Source: DASSUW01 sp963844405
GTDB taxonomy: Bacteria > Actinomycetota > Thermoleophilia > Solirubrobacterales > Solirubrobacteraceae
Direction: 5' to 3'
Assembly (NCBI GenBank): GCA_963844405.1
Contig: CAWJNZ010000007.1
Coordinates: forward strand, 620,001-684,000
Length of the DNA stretch: 64,000 nt
Under the pieces are notes generated by a model that saw nothing but the letters and a program-made list of their open reading frames with translations, did no database searches and was not told the DNA's origin. Below are positions 45,201 to 54,072 of the stretch, one piece after another (within the stretch, counting starts at the first letter, position 1; every line of letters starts with the position of its first letter). The translations under genes and the position numbers were made by a program.

Positions 45201-47649
45201 CCCACACGGGCAGGCCGCCGTCCTGGTCGGTCGCCGGGTCGAGCAGCACGCCGTGCTTGACGCTGGCGCCGCCGTTGTTGTGGAGGAACCAGCGGCCGTC
45301 CCAATAGCTCGGCCAGCGGCGCGACTGGTCCTGGGCGTCCTTGTCATAGCGGTAGACCGGGCCGTTCATGATCGTCGAGCCGCGCGCCTCGGCGAACGGG
45401 CACAGCTCGGTCGGCCGCGCGCCGTAGTTGGGGGCGCTGTTGGCGCCGCGCTCGCGCGGGAACTCCGGGCAGCCGTTGAGCGCGTCCTGGTGCCCGCGGC
45501 CCCACCAGAAGTTGTTCGGCCGCACCTTGCCCGCGTTCGCGCCGGTGCCCGTCACCTGGTTGAGCTGGACGAGGCCGGTGTTGTTCGGCGAGTCGTTGCG
45601 GACGTTGTTGCAGTCGTACCAGCCCTCGGTGCCGCCGGTGGCCGGGCCGCCGGGCACGTAGCCGGGCGGGCTGTCGGTCCGCACGACGTTGCCGGGCAGC
45701 CGGTCGCGATAGGCCTGGTTGTTGCCCATGCAGTAGGGCCAGCCGTAGTTGCCCGCGTGCGAGATCTGGGCGGCGTTCTCGTACGTCGTCGGGCCGAGCG
45801 TCGCGCTCGGCGAGCCCGCGTCGGGGCCGACCCAGGCCGTGTACGGGATGTTCGTCAGCGGGTCGATCGACAGCCGCGACGGGTTGCGCAGGCCCATGGC
45901 GTAGATCTCGGGCTTGGTCTTGCCGCCGCCGTCCTCCGTGCCGTCGAACAGGTTCGGGCCGTTCGGCGCGCCGGCGCCGGGGATCGTGTACGTGGTGCCG
46001 GCCCCGACCGCCGGCGACGAGCCGTCCGCGAGGCTCGCGATCGGCCTGATGCGCAGCATCTTGCCGTTGTAGTCGTTGGTGTTGCCCGCGGTCCGGCGCG
46101 CGTCCTGGTAGGAGAACGTCGTCGGCCCGCAGTGGGCGCTGGAGGCGACCGCCGGGCCCGTCGGGCACTTCGCGTCCGGGTTGTTGCCCGAGTAGCCGCC
46201 GGTGCCCTGCGACGAGTTCGTGTCGCCGGTCGTCACGTACAGGTTGCCGTCGGAGTCGAAGCCCATGCCGCCGCCGACGTGGCAGCAGGAGTAGACCTGC
46301 GCGTCGTACTCGAAGATCCGCACCTCGGAGCTCAGGTCGAGCTGCTTGGTGTTGAGGTTCATCGTGAAGCGCGAGATCCGCGGGCGCGAGATCTTGGAGA
46401 TCCGCCGCGCCTCACCCAGGCCGGGCGGCGTGGTCTGCGGGTTGAAGCTCGGGAAGTACTGCAGGTAGACGTGGCCCGTCTGCAGGAAGTCCGGGGCCAG
46501 GGCGATGCCGAGCAGGCCCCACTCGAGCTTGTGGTTCGCCTCGTCGGTGCGCTCGCCCGAGGTCTCGCCGTCGCCGTAGACGGCCAGCGTCCCGGCGCGC
46601 GTGACGCCGCTGTTCACCGTGCCGTCGAAGGCCTCGGGGTCCCACACGTGGACGCTGCCGCAGCCGAGGCCGACGTTCGGGTTCGAGTGGTCGAGGATGC
46701 GCGGCAGCGAGGGCAGCCCGACGAGCGCGCCGCGCTCGGCGTCGGTCCGGCAGTCGCCGCGGCCGATGTAGATGACCCAGCCGTTGGGGGCGGTGACGAG
46801 GCCGTGCGACTCGCCGCTGAACTGCAGGCCGTTCGCGGTCGCGCCCGCCTGCACGAGCCGCGTGGCGCTGTAGCTCGAGTCCAGGCCCGCCTTGCAGTTG
46901 CCGCGGATGAGGCCCGCGCTCCACTGGATGGCGCCCTTCAGGTGCGAGCGCAGCCGGTCCTCGCCGAACGCCTCGGCCGTCCGGCCCATGCCCATGTAGA
47001 ACGAGCGGCCGCGGCTGACGTCCTTGCACCAGGAGATCGGCTGGTCCGGGCTGTGGTCGCTGATGCCGTCGCCGGCGCCGGCGTTCGCCGGCCGCCAGCG
47101 GACGACGGTGTGGACGTTGCCGGTCGGGCGCGGCGACCACTGGTACCAGACGTCGGTGCGGTTCCAGACGAGCGGCAGGTCGCGCGTGGACGGGTGGACG
47201 CGGTCGCCCGCCACGACGGCCTGCTCGGCCGTCGCCGTCGAGCTCGCGCCGCTCGGGCGCGCGCCGATCAGGCCGGTGAAGAACTCGCTCTCCGGCTCGG
47301 CCTGGGCCGTGCTGCCGATGCCGACGAAGCCGCCGCCGCCGGTGACGTAGTCCTCGAGCGCCGCCTCCTGGGTGTCGTCGAGATGGTCGCCCGCGGTGTT
47401 GAGGAACACGACCGCGCGGTAGTTGCCGAGGTTGGCCGCGGTGATCTGCGCCGGGTCGGCGGTGGCGTCGGCGTCGAAGCCGCCTGCCTCGATCGCGGCG
47501 ACGCCCGCGCTGGTGGTCGCATCCGGCGGCCCGTGGAACACGAGCACCTTCGGCGCCTGAGCCTGCGCCGACGCCGCGCCGAGCAGCACCAGCACGCACG
47601 CGGCGACGATTGCCGTGACCGTCTGCCGAATCCCCCTGCCTCCACCCAT
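42247..47649 (-). CDS. Giant secreted ThuA-GSDH-DUF1080 multidomain protein
   Basis: The 1,800-residue protein is intact. Approximate layout: signal peptide 1-29; ThuA-like 31-248; glucose/sorbosone dehydrogenase-like propeller 255-866 with CCHVGGGMGFDSDGNLYVTT; PKD 870-950; OmpL47/Ig-like 953-1037; concanavalin-like 1040-1247; Ig-like 1250-1337; a split Ig-like unit around a DUF1080 (3-keto-disaccharide hydrolase) domain at about 1393-1626; basic tail to 1800. ThuA and DUF1080 families act on 3-keto-sugars; the propeller family oxidises sugars with PQQ. The whole suggests extracellular oxidation and cleavage of a glycoside (inference). The ATG overlaps the transporter stop as TGATG, with GGAGGAG upstream. 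Confidence 0.9.
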   Translation of the reverse strand: MGGGRGIRQTVTAIVAACVLVLLGAASAQAQAPKVLVFHGPPDATTSAGVAAIEAGGFDADATADPAQITAANLGNYRAVVFLNTAGDHLDDTQEAALEDYVTGGGGFVGIGSTAQAEPESEFFTGLIGARPSGASSTATAEQAVVAGDRVHPSTRDLPLVWNRTDVWYQWSPRPTGNVHTVVRWRPANAGAGDGISDHSPDQPISWCKDVSRGRSFYMGMGRTAEAFGEDRLRSHLKGAIQWSAGLIRGNCKAGLDSSYSATRLVQAGATANGLQFSGESHGLVTAPNGWVIYIGRGDCRTDAERGALVGLPSLPRILDHSNPNVGLGCGSVHVWDPEAFDGTVNSGVTRAGTLAVYGDGETSGERTDEANHKLEWGLLGIALAPDFLQTGHVYLQYFPSFNPQTTPPGLGEARRISKISRPRISRFTMNLNTKQLDLSSEVRIFEYDAQVYSCCHVGGGMGFDSDGNLYVTTGDTNSSQGTGGYSGNNPDAKCPTGPAVASSAHCGPTTFSYQDARRTAGNTNDYNGKMLRIRPIASLADGSSPAVGAGTTYTIPGAGAPNGPNLFDGTEDGGGKTKPEIYAMGLRNPSRLSIDPLTNIPYTAWVGPDAGSPSATLGPTTYENAAQISHAGNYGWPYCMGNNQAYRDRLPGNVVRTDSPPGYVPGGPATGGTEGWYDCNNVRNDSPNNTGLVQLNQVTGTGANAGKVRPNNFWWGRGHQDALNGCPEFPRERGANSAPNYGARPTELCPFAEARGSTIMNGPVYRYDKDAQDQSRRWPSYWDGRWFLHNNGGASVKHGVLLDPATDQDGGLPVWADSLRNSLSWAGSYMDSKFGRDGALYVQVYDGFFRAGSNAGIYRYDYTGGPDTPFANPTATAIGANQVRFSSAGSGGVSYSWEFGDNSAPSTAANPTHTYPAPGNYTAKLTVTYADGGTSVKQIPVLVLEAADETAPVTTSELSPAQPGPGGTYNRAVTVTLQATDQGGTGVERTEYRIDNGPFRPYSQPVRVASNGAHTVEYRSTDGAGNVEQTKSVAFTIQLDDACPVALDLNDEFSGDTLNLDRWEVKRDNPGARSVSGGRLNLLVRAGDMIGGTASAQNLLLLKDSPPVGETWAATTKVDISDLTGPDGQQTGLVLWKGENPNTFAKITFIHKPDGSDWFEYVLTTNGNTVRLPNSGAINNLPDEIYLRVVSDGESTLTPQYSADGEDWLPIGETITELGVDVRVGLKISAGSDAANAARYDWFRVDCADRAAPRTTAAISGAPGGELGWHTTSPTLTLNASDGAAGTGIAMTEYWFVGDPKGPQLYTGPVTVTEPGRHVIRYRSVDQVDNAEPPRTLELSVDASPPLTSAEPSAQDLANGTGPVRVTLKPTDAGSGLDRTEYRVDGGPWRVYSAPAAEKWLFDGTAESLQAWEQAPSGSFALRPEDNSMETVGGLGMLWYAAQPFGDFSLKLQYREARTDTGHSNGGVFTRFPDPRIALSDRPAEYAYTFDGQSYSGVHCSRQGSAATSLAWVAINCGHELQINDDPGGGEPQKTGSVYNFRPNTIAQARPGVRGEWTNYEVRVEGQQYTLLREGEVINQFNNAIPRNSSRGGDAPTQARQFATGYIGLQNHGASDRIRYRNVRVTDLSPGARSGGQPIEVSGRGSHTVEFRSIDWAGNVEEKRSTTFRIGSLPLPSPPPAEIVPPSFELSSLARPKLAGLARRGLKVSVDCTGPMQGSAALKVTRAVKRRLGLPSTTLARRSVRCATAGPKTVTLKPSRKAAKVLRRTKRAVRFTVEVRLAGAGQATQEITRRVTLRR

Positions 47650-49778
47650 CACTGGCTCCTCCCACAAGCAACGTTCACGAGGTCTCGATTCCTCCTCAGG
47701 GCGACGCCCCGCGGCCACCAGTTGCGCTCACCCAGCAGGACGGCGATCCCCGGGACCAGGAAGGTCCGCACGAGGAAGGCGTCGACGAGCACGCCGAAGG
47801 CGATCGTGAACCCCATCTGGGCGATCCCTTCGACGGGCAGCGCGATCAGCGCGGCGAACGTGCCCGCGAGGATCAGGCCGGCGCTGGTGATCACGCCGCC
47901 GGTGCGCTGCAGTCCTTCGATGACGGCCGCTTGCGTGTGCATCCGCGCGCGCTCGTCGCGGATCCGGCCGATCAGGAAGATGTTGTAGTCGGCCCCGAGG
48001 GCGACCAGGAAGATGAACGCGAACAGCGGCAGCCCCGGGTCCAGCTCGCCGAACACGAGCGACGCCGCGCCGAGCGCGAACCCGTACGAGAGCAGCACGC
48101 TGGCGACGAGGTAGAGCGGCGCCACGAGCGCGCGCACGAGCGCGATGACGATGAGCAGGATCACGCCGATCGTCAGGGGCGCGACGAGCCTCGCGTCGGC
48201 GGCCTGCGCCTCGCGTGAGTCGAACGTCTCGGCGGTCACGCCGCCGAGCAGGACCTCGTCGCCGCCCGCCGCGCGGCGCACCACGTCGCGCAGGTGCGGG
48301 ACCTGGGCGGTGGCGGCGTCCGAGAACGGGTCGGCCTTCAGCTCGACGGACGCGAGCAGCAGCCGCTCGTCACGCGAGTGGCTGACCATCGTCGTCTGGA
48401 GCACGGCCGGGTCGCCGTCGAGCGCGGCGAGCACCTCGGGCGCGCGCGGCGTCGCCACCACGAGGTCGAGCGGTGCCGCGCGCCCGGGCCCGAACTCGTC
48501 CTGGATCAGCGCCAGCGCGCGCACGGACTCCGGCGGCTCGCGGAAGGCCTCGGTGAAGTCGAGCGTGCCGCTCTTCGCGAAGTTGCCGAGCGCGCCGAGC
48601 GCCAGCACGGCGAGGACGGCGACCGTGACGGCGCCGGGGCGCGCGCGCACGAGCGAGCCGATGCGGGACCAGACCGGACGGACGGCGCCGGTCTCCGGCG
48701 CGGTGCGCGGGCCGACGAGCGACAGCAGCGCGGGCAGCAGCGTCAGGCCCGCCAGCGCCATGACCGCGATGCCGATCGCGAGCACCGGGCCCATCCAGGC
48801 CGTGGCGCGGACGTCGGCCACGGTGAGCACGAGCAGCGCCGCGACGACCACCCCGCCGGCCGAGAGGATCGCCGGCGCGGTGCGGCGCGCCGCCTCGCCG
48901 GCGTCGCCCACCTCGCGACAGCGCGAGACGAGCAGCAGGCAGTAGTCGGTGCCCGCCCCGAACATGAGGACGATGAGGATCGCGGTGGCCTGGCCGGTGA
49001 CCTGGAAGGCGCCGGCCTTCGCGAGCCCGTAGGCGATCGCCGCGGCGATCACGTACGCGACGCCCACGACCAGGAGCGGCAGCGCCGCCAGCACCGGGGA
49101 GCGGTAGGTGAGGAGCAGCGCGACGAGGACGAGCGCCATCGTGATGGCCAGCAGGAGCTGGTCGATGCCCTCGAACGCCTCGCTCGCGTCGGCCGTGAAG
49201 GCGGCCGGCCCGGTGACGTACGCCGACAGGCCGCCGGCCTCCGGGTCGGCGGCCTGTCGGCCGCCGGCATCCGGGTCGGGGACGAGCGTGCGCAGCGTCG
49301 CCACGTCGGCGACGACCCGCGCGGTGTCCTCGTTCGTCGTCTCGACGGTGACGAGCATCGTCGAGCCGTCGGCCGAGACCAGCGCGGGCCCGGTCTCGGG
49401 CTCGAGGCCGGACGACATCTCGCCGCAGGCCATCCCGTATGCGGTGACGACCGCCTTGAGGTCGGGGATCGCCCGCGAGTCGCAGAGCGACTGCGCCTCG
49501 GCGGCGATCTGCTGGTTGTCGGCCTCCGTCAACCCGCCCGGCCGGTGGTAGGCGACGATCGCCGTCACCTCCTGGCCGAGGGCGAAGCGCTCGTCCAGGA
49601 GGTCGTTGGCGCGCGTCGACTCCGCGGAGCCCGCCAGGAACGCCTCGTTCTCGTTCGAGGCGAGGTCCGCGAGCTTCGGCTGCAGCGGCAGCAGGGCGAG
49701 GGCGACCAGCACCCAGGCGGCGATCACCCACCAGCGGCCGCGACGGCCAGTCGCGCGGTTGACGATGCCGGCCAGCAT
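47649..49778 (-). CDS. MMPL/RND-type transporter
   Basis: The 709-residue protein has the duplicated MMPL layout of about twelve helices and two extracellular domains. The proton-relay motifs are GAGTDYCLLLVSR in the first half and GADYNIFLIGRIRDER in the second. Such transporters move lipids, siderophores or drugs across the membrane. Both its start and stop are shared as TGATG with the giant secreted protein genes on either side, so all three are translated together. The start at 49778 is set by that overlap and by the first helix. Confidence 0.93.
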   Translation of the reverse strand: MLAGIVNRATGRRGRWWVIAAWVLVALALLPLQPKLADLASNENEAFLAGSAESTRANDLLDERFALGQEVTAIVAYHRPGGLTEADNQQIAAEAQSLCDSRAIPDLKAVVTAYGMACGEMSSGLEPETGPALVSADGSTMLVTVETTNEDTARVVADVATLRTLVPDPDAGGRQAADPEAGGLSAYVTGPAAFTADASEAFEGIDQLLLAITMALVLVALLLTYRSPVLAALPLLVVGVAYVIAAAIAYGLAKAGAFQVTGQATAILIVLMFGAGTDYCLLLVSRCREVGDAGEAARRTAPAILSAGGVVVAALLVLTVADVRATAWMGPVLAIGIAVMALAGLTLLPALLSLVGPRTAPETGAVRPVWSRIGSLVRARPGAVTVAVLAVLALGALGNFAKSGTLDFTEAFREPPESVRALALIQDEFGPGRAAPLDLVVATPRAPEVLAALDGDPAVLQTTMVSHSRDERLLLASVELKADPFSDAATAQVPHLRDVVRRAAGGDEVLLGGVTAETFDSREAQAADARLVAPLTIGVILLIVIALVRALVAPLYLVASVLLSYGFALGAASLVFGELDPGLPLFAFIFLVALGADYNIFLIGRIRDERARMHTQAAVIEGLQRTGGVITSAGLILAGTFAALIALPVEGIAQMGFTIAFGVLVDAFLVRTFLVPGIAVLLGERNWWPRGVALRRNRDLVNVACGRSQ

Positions 49779-52700
49779 CAGGCCCGGAGCGTCAGCTTCT
49801 CGGTGTCGCTCGCCGGCCCGTCGGTGCCGCTCATGCGCAGCCGCAGCGTCGCGGCGAACGACCCGTCGGCGCGCCGCAGCGCCCGCTTGACGCGGCGGCT
49901 CGGCTCGAGACGCACGCTGAGCCGCGACTCGTCGCCGCACCGCAGCGAGCGCTTGGCCAGCGTCGTCCGCTTGCCGAGCCCGAGGCGGCGGGCGACCTTG
50001 CGCGTGACGGTCAGCGCCAGCGTGCCGCGCCCGACCGCGACGCACGACGCACGGACGAGCAGGCCGCGGCCCATGAGCGCGCCGACGCCGAGCCGGTCGA
50101 CCGGCATCAGGCCGACGAACGGCTCCGGCGGGAGCGGCACGTCGCCGGCGCCGCCGCCGTCGACCTGCGACGCCGTGCCGATCGCGAACGCGGCCTCCTT
50201 GGCGTTCTCGAGGTTGCCGGCGCGGTCGCGCGCGCGGTGCTCGACGACGTGGCCGCCGAGCGCCGACACCGTGAACGGAGCGGAGTAGCTCTGCCACTGA
50301 CCGCCGTCGAGCCGGTACTCGAGCCCGGTGACGCCCGACTGCGCGTCGGTCGCGCTGAGCGTGACGGTCACCGGCGCGCGGTGCACCCCGCCCCCGCGCG
50401 GCTCGGCCGAGGTCAGCTGCGCGACGCTCGTCGGCGCCGTCTGGTCGATGCCGATGTCGACGGTCTGCTCGGTCTCGTCGTTGCCCGCCACGTCGCTCGA
50501 GCGGACGTGGAGCACGTAGCGGCCGTCGGCGCCGAGGCTGATCGGGCCGGTGTACGGCTGCCAGTTCCCGTCGCCGAAGTGGAGCTCGGTCACGGCGATG
50601 CCGGAGCCGTTGCCGTCACGCGCGCTGATCGTCACCGTGGCCGGGCGGTCGTCCCACGTGCCCGCGGCACGTGTGGCCGCCGGGTCGACGCTGACGTCCG
50701 TCGCCGGGGCCGTGCGGTCGACCTTGATCGGCACGGGCTTGTAGCCCTCGGCGTTGCCGGCCACGTCGATCGCGCGGTACTCGAGCACCGCCGCCCCGTC
50801 GTCCGCGATCTGGATCGGCGTGTTCGCGTAGTCCTGCGGCACGCCGCCGTTGACGCGGTACTGGATGCGCTGGAGGCCGGAGCCGCCGGCCTCGTCGGCC
50901 GCGCTCAGCGTCACCGAGACGGCCTCCGTGTACCAGCCGTCGCCGCCACCGGGCGCCGGCGGGCTGACGGTGTGCTGGGACACCGGCGAGGTCTGGTCGT
51001 CGGCGAACTGGACCTGGCCCGAGAGGTCCGGCGCCCGGAAGCCGCCGTTCGGCTCCTCGAGCGTGAGGGCCATGAGGTAGGCCTGCCGGTTGTTGCCGCT
51101 GCCGCTGGTCGTGCTGCGCGGCAGCGTCACCGAGGTCAGCGTCTTGCCGGCCGTCACGTCGGCCGGCACGTGGTAGATCGCGCAGCGCGCGCCGTCGCTG
51201 CCGCCGTTCTGCCGGTACCGCTGGCTCAGCGGGCCGATGGCGACGTGCTCGGCGGGCGTGCTCGACGGCCCGCACCAGTCGTCGAAGGCGACGGGCACGA
51301 CCTGCGTGCTCCCGTCGGCGAAGCGGAGCACGAAGTCGCCGCCGCCGTTGCCGTCCGACGTCGTGCCGAAGAAGTGGATCTTCGAGTAGACCCGCTGGTC
51401 GGCCGCCCGCAGCGGCAGCGTCTGCCCGCGGAAGGCCGCGAGGTTGCGGACGGTGCCGCTCGTGTCCGGCATCCGCAGCGGGACCTCGTCGAACGTGTCC
51501 TCCGGGGCCGGGCCGCGGGTGCCGGACGGCGGCATCTCCTCGGCCGGCAGCGAGTACGGCGGGGTGCCGCGGATCTCGCTGTTCTGGCGCGTGTTCGTGC
51601 TCGTGATGCCGAACGTCGTGAACAGGTTCGGCTGGTACGGCTCGCCGATGTGCTGCACGCGGAGGTTGCGGAACGACACGCGGTCGGCGTCGCCGTGGTT
51701 CTGGATGCCGATGTGGCCCGGGTTGCGGACCTGGGCGCCCGTCGGCGTGAAGGTGTTCACGACCTGGTCGTTGAGCCGGATCGTGTAGGTGCCGTCCTCG
51801 AACTTGATCTCGTAGTCGTTCCACTGGCCGGCCGGCCTCGCGGCGCGGGCGTCCTCGCGGTCGATGTTGTAGATCGAGCCCGTCTTCTGGTTCTCGCCGT
51901 CGCCGTCGACGCCCTCGCGGATCTGGATCTCGTGACCCTGGGCGATCGGGATGTTCGCGTCGCTGCCCGGGTTCGGGAACCGCACGAAGACGCCCGAGTT
52001 GTCGGTGTCGTCCTGGGTCATGAACTGCAGGCGCAGGACGAACTCGTCGTACTGGGCGAGCTCGTACCAGAGCAGGCCGAGGCCGCCGCGGCTCTCGAGG
52101 CGGCAGCCGCCGGCCGCGCCGTCATTGACGAGCGCGAACGTCCCGGCGCCGGCCTGGCGCCAGCCGTTGAGGCTGCGCCCGTCCCAGATGCGGCTGAAGC
52201 CCTCCTCCGGCGCGGTCAGCTCCGGGCACGGCGGCGGCGGCTCGCAGGCGGTCGCCGACTCCACGCGGAACCAGTCCACCGCGGCGCGGCGGAAGGCCGT
52301 GGTGCCGAACTGGGCGAGGCCGACCTTCAGCGGCTCGCTCCCGGCGACGTCGTACGAGCCGCCGACCGGCGTCCACGTCGTGCCGTCGGTCGACCGCTCG
52401 GGCTGGACGGAGCCGTCGGCCGCGACCGTCACGCGCAGGTAGATGAACTGCGGCACGCCGTTGATCGCGGTGTTGGTCGTGCCGGTCGTGTTGCCGCTGT
52501 TCGTGTTCGACCGCTCGACCCACCACTGGTCGGCGCCGCGGCGGTTGTAGACGATCTTCGAGAAGTTGTTGAACGGCGACTCCGACCGCCACAGGAGCAG
52601 GCCGACCTGGTCGCCGGTTCCGGTCAGGCCGGAGACGTCGATCCGCGTCGTGGCGGTCCAGGCGCAGCCCTGGGGCGCGTTCTGGAGCAACACGTTGCTC

Positions 52701-53821
52701 GCGGCCGCGTTGGTGCCGTGCATGTCGCCGCCGTAGGCCTGGAGCCGCAGGCTCCCGCCGGACTGGGTGAGGCCGGTGTAGCGCGGCCGCAGCACCTCCC
52801 ACTTCGGGTCGAGCTCGTTGCCGTTGAACTCGTCCGACTGCGGGAGCGCCGGCGCCTGCGCGGGCTGGACGGTCACGACCGTCGAGCCGGTGACGCTGCC
52901 CACGGTCTGCCGCACCCGGTAGACGCCGGGCTCGGAGAAGGTGTGGTTCACGCTCGTGCCGGTGCCGGTCGTCCCGTCGCCGAAGTCCCACGAGCCGTCG
53001 GCGGTGCTCGTGAAGGTGAACGCCGCAGGCGCGCTGCCGGACGGCGCCGACGCGGTGATCTGCGGCGCGCACTCGAGCTCGAAGCGCTCGAAGGGCACGA
53101 CGCCGCCGTTGCCGGACCCGCCCTGGATGGCCATGACGCCGACCTTGAGGGGGCCGGAGTAGCCGGCGGTCTGCCCGGCCTGCGTCCAGGTCGCGCCGTC
53201 GTCGAGCGAGTACTCGGCCGTCACGCGGGCGCCGTCGTAGCGCAGGCGCAGGACCAGGTTCTCCGTCGGCAGCGGGCTCGGGAGCGCCGCGCGGCTGTCG
53301 CCGGTCGGCATCGACTGGCCGCTGCGCTCGGTCCAGATCGACTCGACGACCTTCGCGCCGGCCGCGTCGATCTGGTTGAACATCACCTTGCCGAACGCGT
53401 TCTGGCCGGCAGCCTCGTTGCGCCAGAGCACGAGCCCGGCCTGCTCGCCCTGCGCGTTGATGGCAGCGACGTTGAGCTTGGTCGTCGCGGTCCACCCGCC
53501 GGCCGGCGCCTCCTGGAGGACGACGTTCTCGGCGTTCGCGGTGCCGCTGATGAGGTCGCCGTTGCGGAGGGTGAGGTTGAGCTTGCCGTCGGCGACGGCG
53601 AGACCCTCGGCGGCCGGCCGCAGGACGTCCCAGCGCGCGTCGTCGAGCGCCGTGCCGTCGAACTCGTCGGCCCCGCAGGACGCGGCGAGCGCCGCGCTCA
53701 CACCGTCACGGACGACCGATGCGCCCGCGGCCGCGGACGCGGCCAGCGCGAGCACGGCGATGACGGCCAGCGCGACGATTCCGCGCCGACCTGTCGACGA
53801 CCACAGCTCTCCTCCACCCAT
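49778..53821 (-). CDS. Giant secreted DUF1080 protein with Ig-like repeats
   Basis: The 1,347-residue protein leads the operon. Layout: signal peptide about 1-34; concanavalin-like domain 45-254; PKD 256-324 (SWDFGDGTTGTG); second concanavalin-like domain 326-524; DUF1080 domain 545-728 (GHEIQIREGVDGDGENQKTG, HIGIQNHGDADRVSFRN); a beta-rich domain 728-931 of unknown type, perhaps sugar-binding; three OmpL47/Ig-like repeats 941-1218; basic tail with three Cys. Members of DUF1080 cleave or bind 3-keto-glycosides. A consensus promoter and GGGGGAGAG leader precede the ATG at 53821. Confidence 0.88.
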   Translation of the reverse strand: MGGGELWSSTGRRGIVALAVIAVLALAASAAAGASVVRDGVSAALAASCGADEFDGTALDDARWDVLRPAAEGLAVADGKLNLTLRNGDLISGTANAENVVLQEAPAGGWTATTKLNVAAINAQGEQAGLVLWRNEAAGQNAFGKVMFNQIDAAGAKVVESIWTERSGQSMPTGDSRAALPSPLPTENLVLRLRYDGARVTAEYSLDDGATWTQAGQTAGYSGPLKVGVMAIQGGSGNGGVVPFERFELECAPQITASAPSGSAPAAFTFTSTADGSWDFGDGTTGTGTSVNHTFSEPGVYRVRQTVGSVTGSTVVTVQPAQAPALPQSDEFNGNELDPKWEVLRPRYTGLTQSGGSLRLQAYGGDMHGTNAAASNVLLQNAPQGCAWTATTRIDVSGLTGTGDQVGLLLWRSESPFNNFSKIVYNRRGADQWWVERSNTNSGNTTGTTNTAINGVPQFIYLRVTVAADGSVQPERSTDGTTWTPVGGSYDVAGSEPLKVGLAQFGTTAFRRAAVDWFRVESATACEPPPPCPELTAPEEGFSRIWDGRSLNGWRQAGAGTFALVNDGAAGGCRLESRGGLGLLWYELAQYDEFVLRLQFMTQDDTDNSGVFVRFPNPGSDANIPIAQGHEIQIREGVDGDGENQKTGSIYNIDREDARAARPAGQWNDYEIKFEDGTYTIRLNDQVVNTFTPTGAQVRNPGHIGIQNHGDADRVSFRNLRVQHIGEPYQPNLFTTFGITSTNTRQNSEIRGTPPYSLPAEEMPPSGTRGPAPEDTFDEVPLRMPDTSGTVRNLAAFRGQTLPLRAADQRVYSKIHFFGTTSDGNGGGDFVLRFADGSTQVVPVAFDDWCGPSSTPAEHVAIGPLSQRYRQNGGSDGARCAIYHVPADVTAGKTLTSVTLPRSTTSGSGNNRQAYLMALTLEEPNGGFRAPDLSGQVQFADDQTSPVSQHTVSPPAPGGGDGWYTEAVSVTLSAADEAGGSGLQRIQYRVNGGVPQDYANTPIQIADDGAAVLEYRAIDVAGNAEGYKPVPIKVDRTAPATDVSVDPAATRAAGTWDDRPATVTISARDGNGSGIAVTELHFGDGNWQPYTGPISLGADGRYVLHVRSSDVAGNDETEQTVDIGIDQTAPTSVAQLTSAEPRGGGVHRAPVTVTLSATDAQSGVTGLEYRLDGGQWQSYSAPFTVSALGGHVVEHRARDRAGNLENAKEAAFAIGTASQVDGGGAGDVPLPPEPFVGLMPVDRLGVGALMGRGLLVRASCVAVGRGTLALTVTRKVARRLGLGKRTTLAKRSLRCGDESRLSVRLEPSRRVKRALRRADGSFAATLRLRMSGTDGPASDTEKLTLRA

Positions 53822-53855
53822 CGGTGCTCTCTCCCCCGTCTGTTTCGACGGCGCC

Positions 53856-53884
53856 AACGTAGGCCGCGTGACGCCGAATGTCAA
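53856..53884 (-). promoter_or_regulatory. Consensus promoter of giant-protein operon
   Basis: On the minus strand TTGACA (53884-53879) and TACGTT (53861-53856) are exactly 17 bases apart. Transcription should start about 7 bases on, giving a leader of roughly 28 bases with GGGGGAGAG before the ATG at 53821. This is the best -35/-10 match noticed in the window. Confidence 0.7.
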
Positions 53885-53969
53885 TGATGTTTCGCTCGCC
53901 GGGTGACAAAAGCTTGACACCTGCCTGACGTTCTGACTGCGTTGAGATGTCTCCACGCCGCTGCCGTGG

Positions 53970-53997
53970 TTGACAGGCTGCGGGGAACGATTACCCT
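53970..53997 (+). promoter_or_regulatory. Promoter of copper-protein operon
   Basis: TTGACA (53970-53975) and TACCCT (53992-53997) are 16 bases apart on the plus strand. The leader would be about 69 bases and contains GGGGGAGAG before the ATG at 54073. A second TTGACA at 53914-53919 lacks a good -10 box. Confidence 0.6.
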
Positions 53998-54072
53998 GCG
54001 GTAGCTTTCGTCCTCGGCCGTCGTACCTTTGGTCGAGCACGCAGCAGAAGCCGTAGACACTGTGGGGGAGAG

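Noticed and set aside
43693..47988. Long plus-strand open frame opposite the ThuA/GSDH/DUF1080 gene
   Set aside because: The minus-strand frame encodes recognised domains from start to stop; the plus-strand product is low-complexity Arg/Ala/Val.
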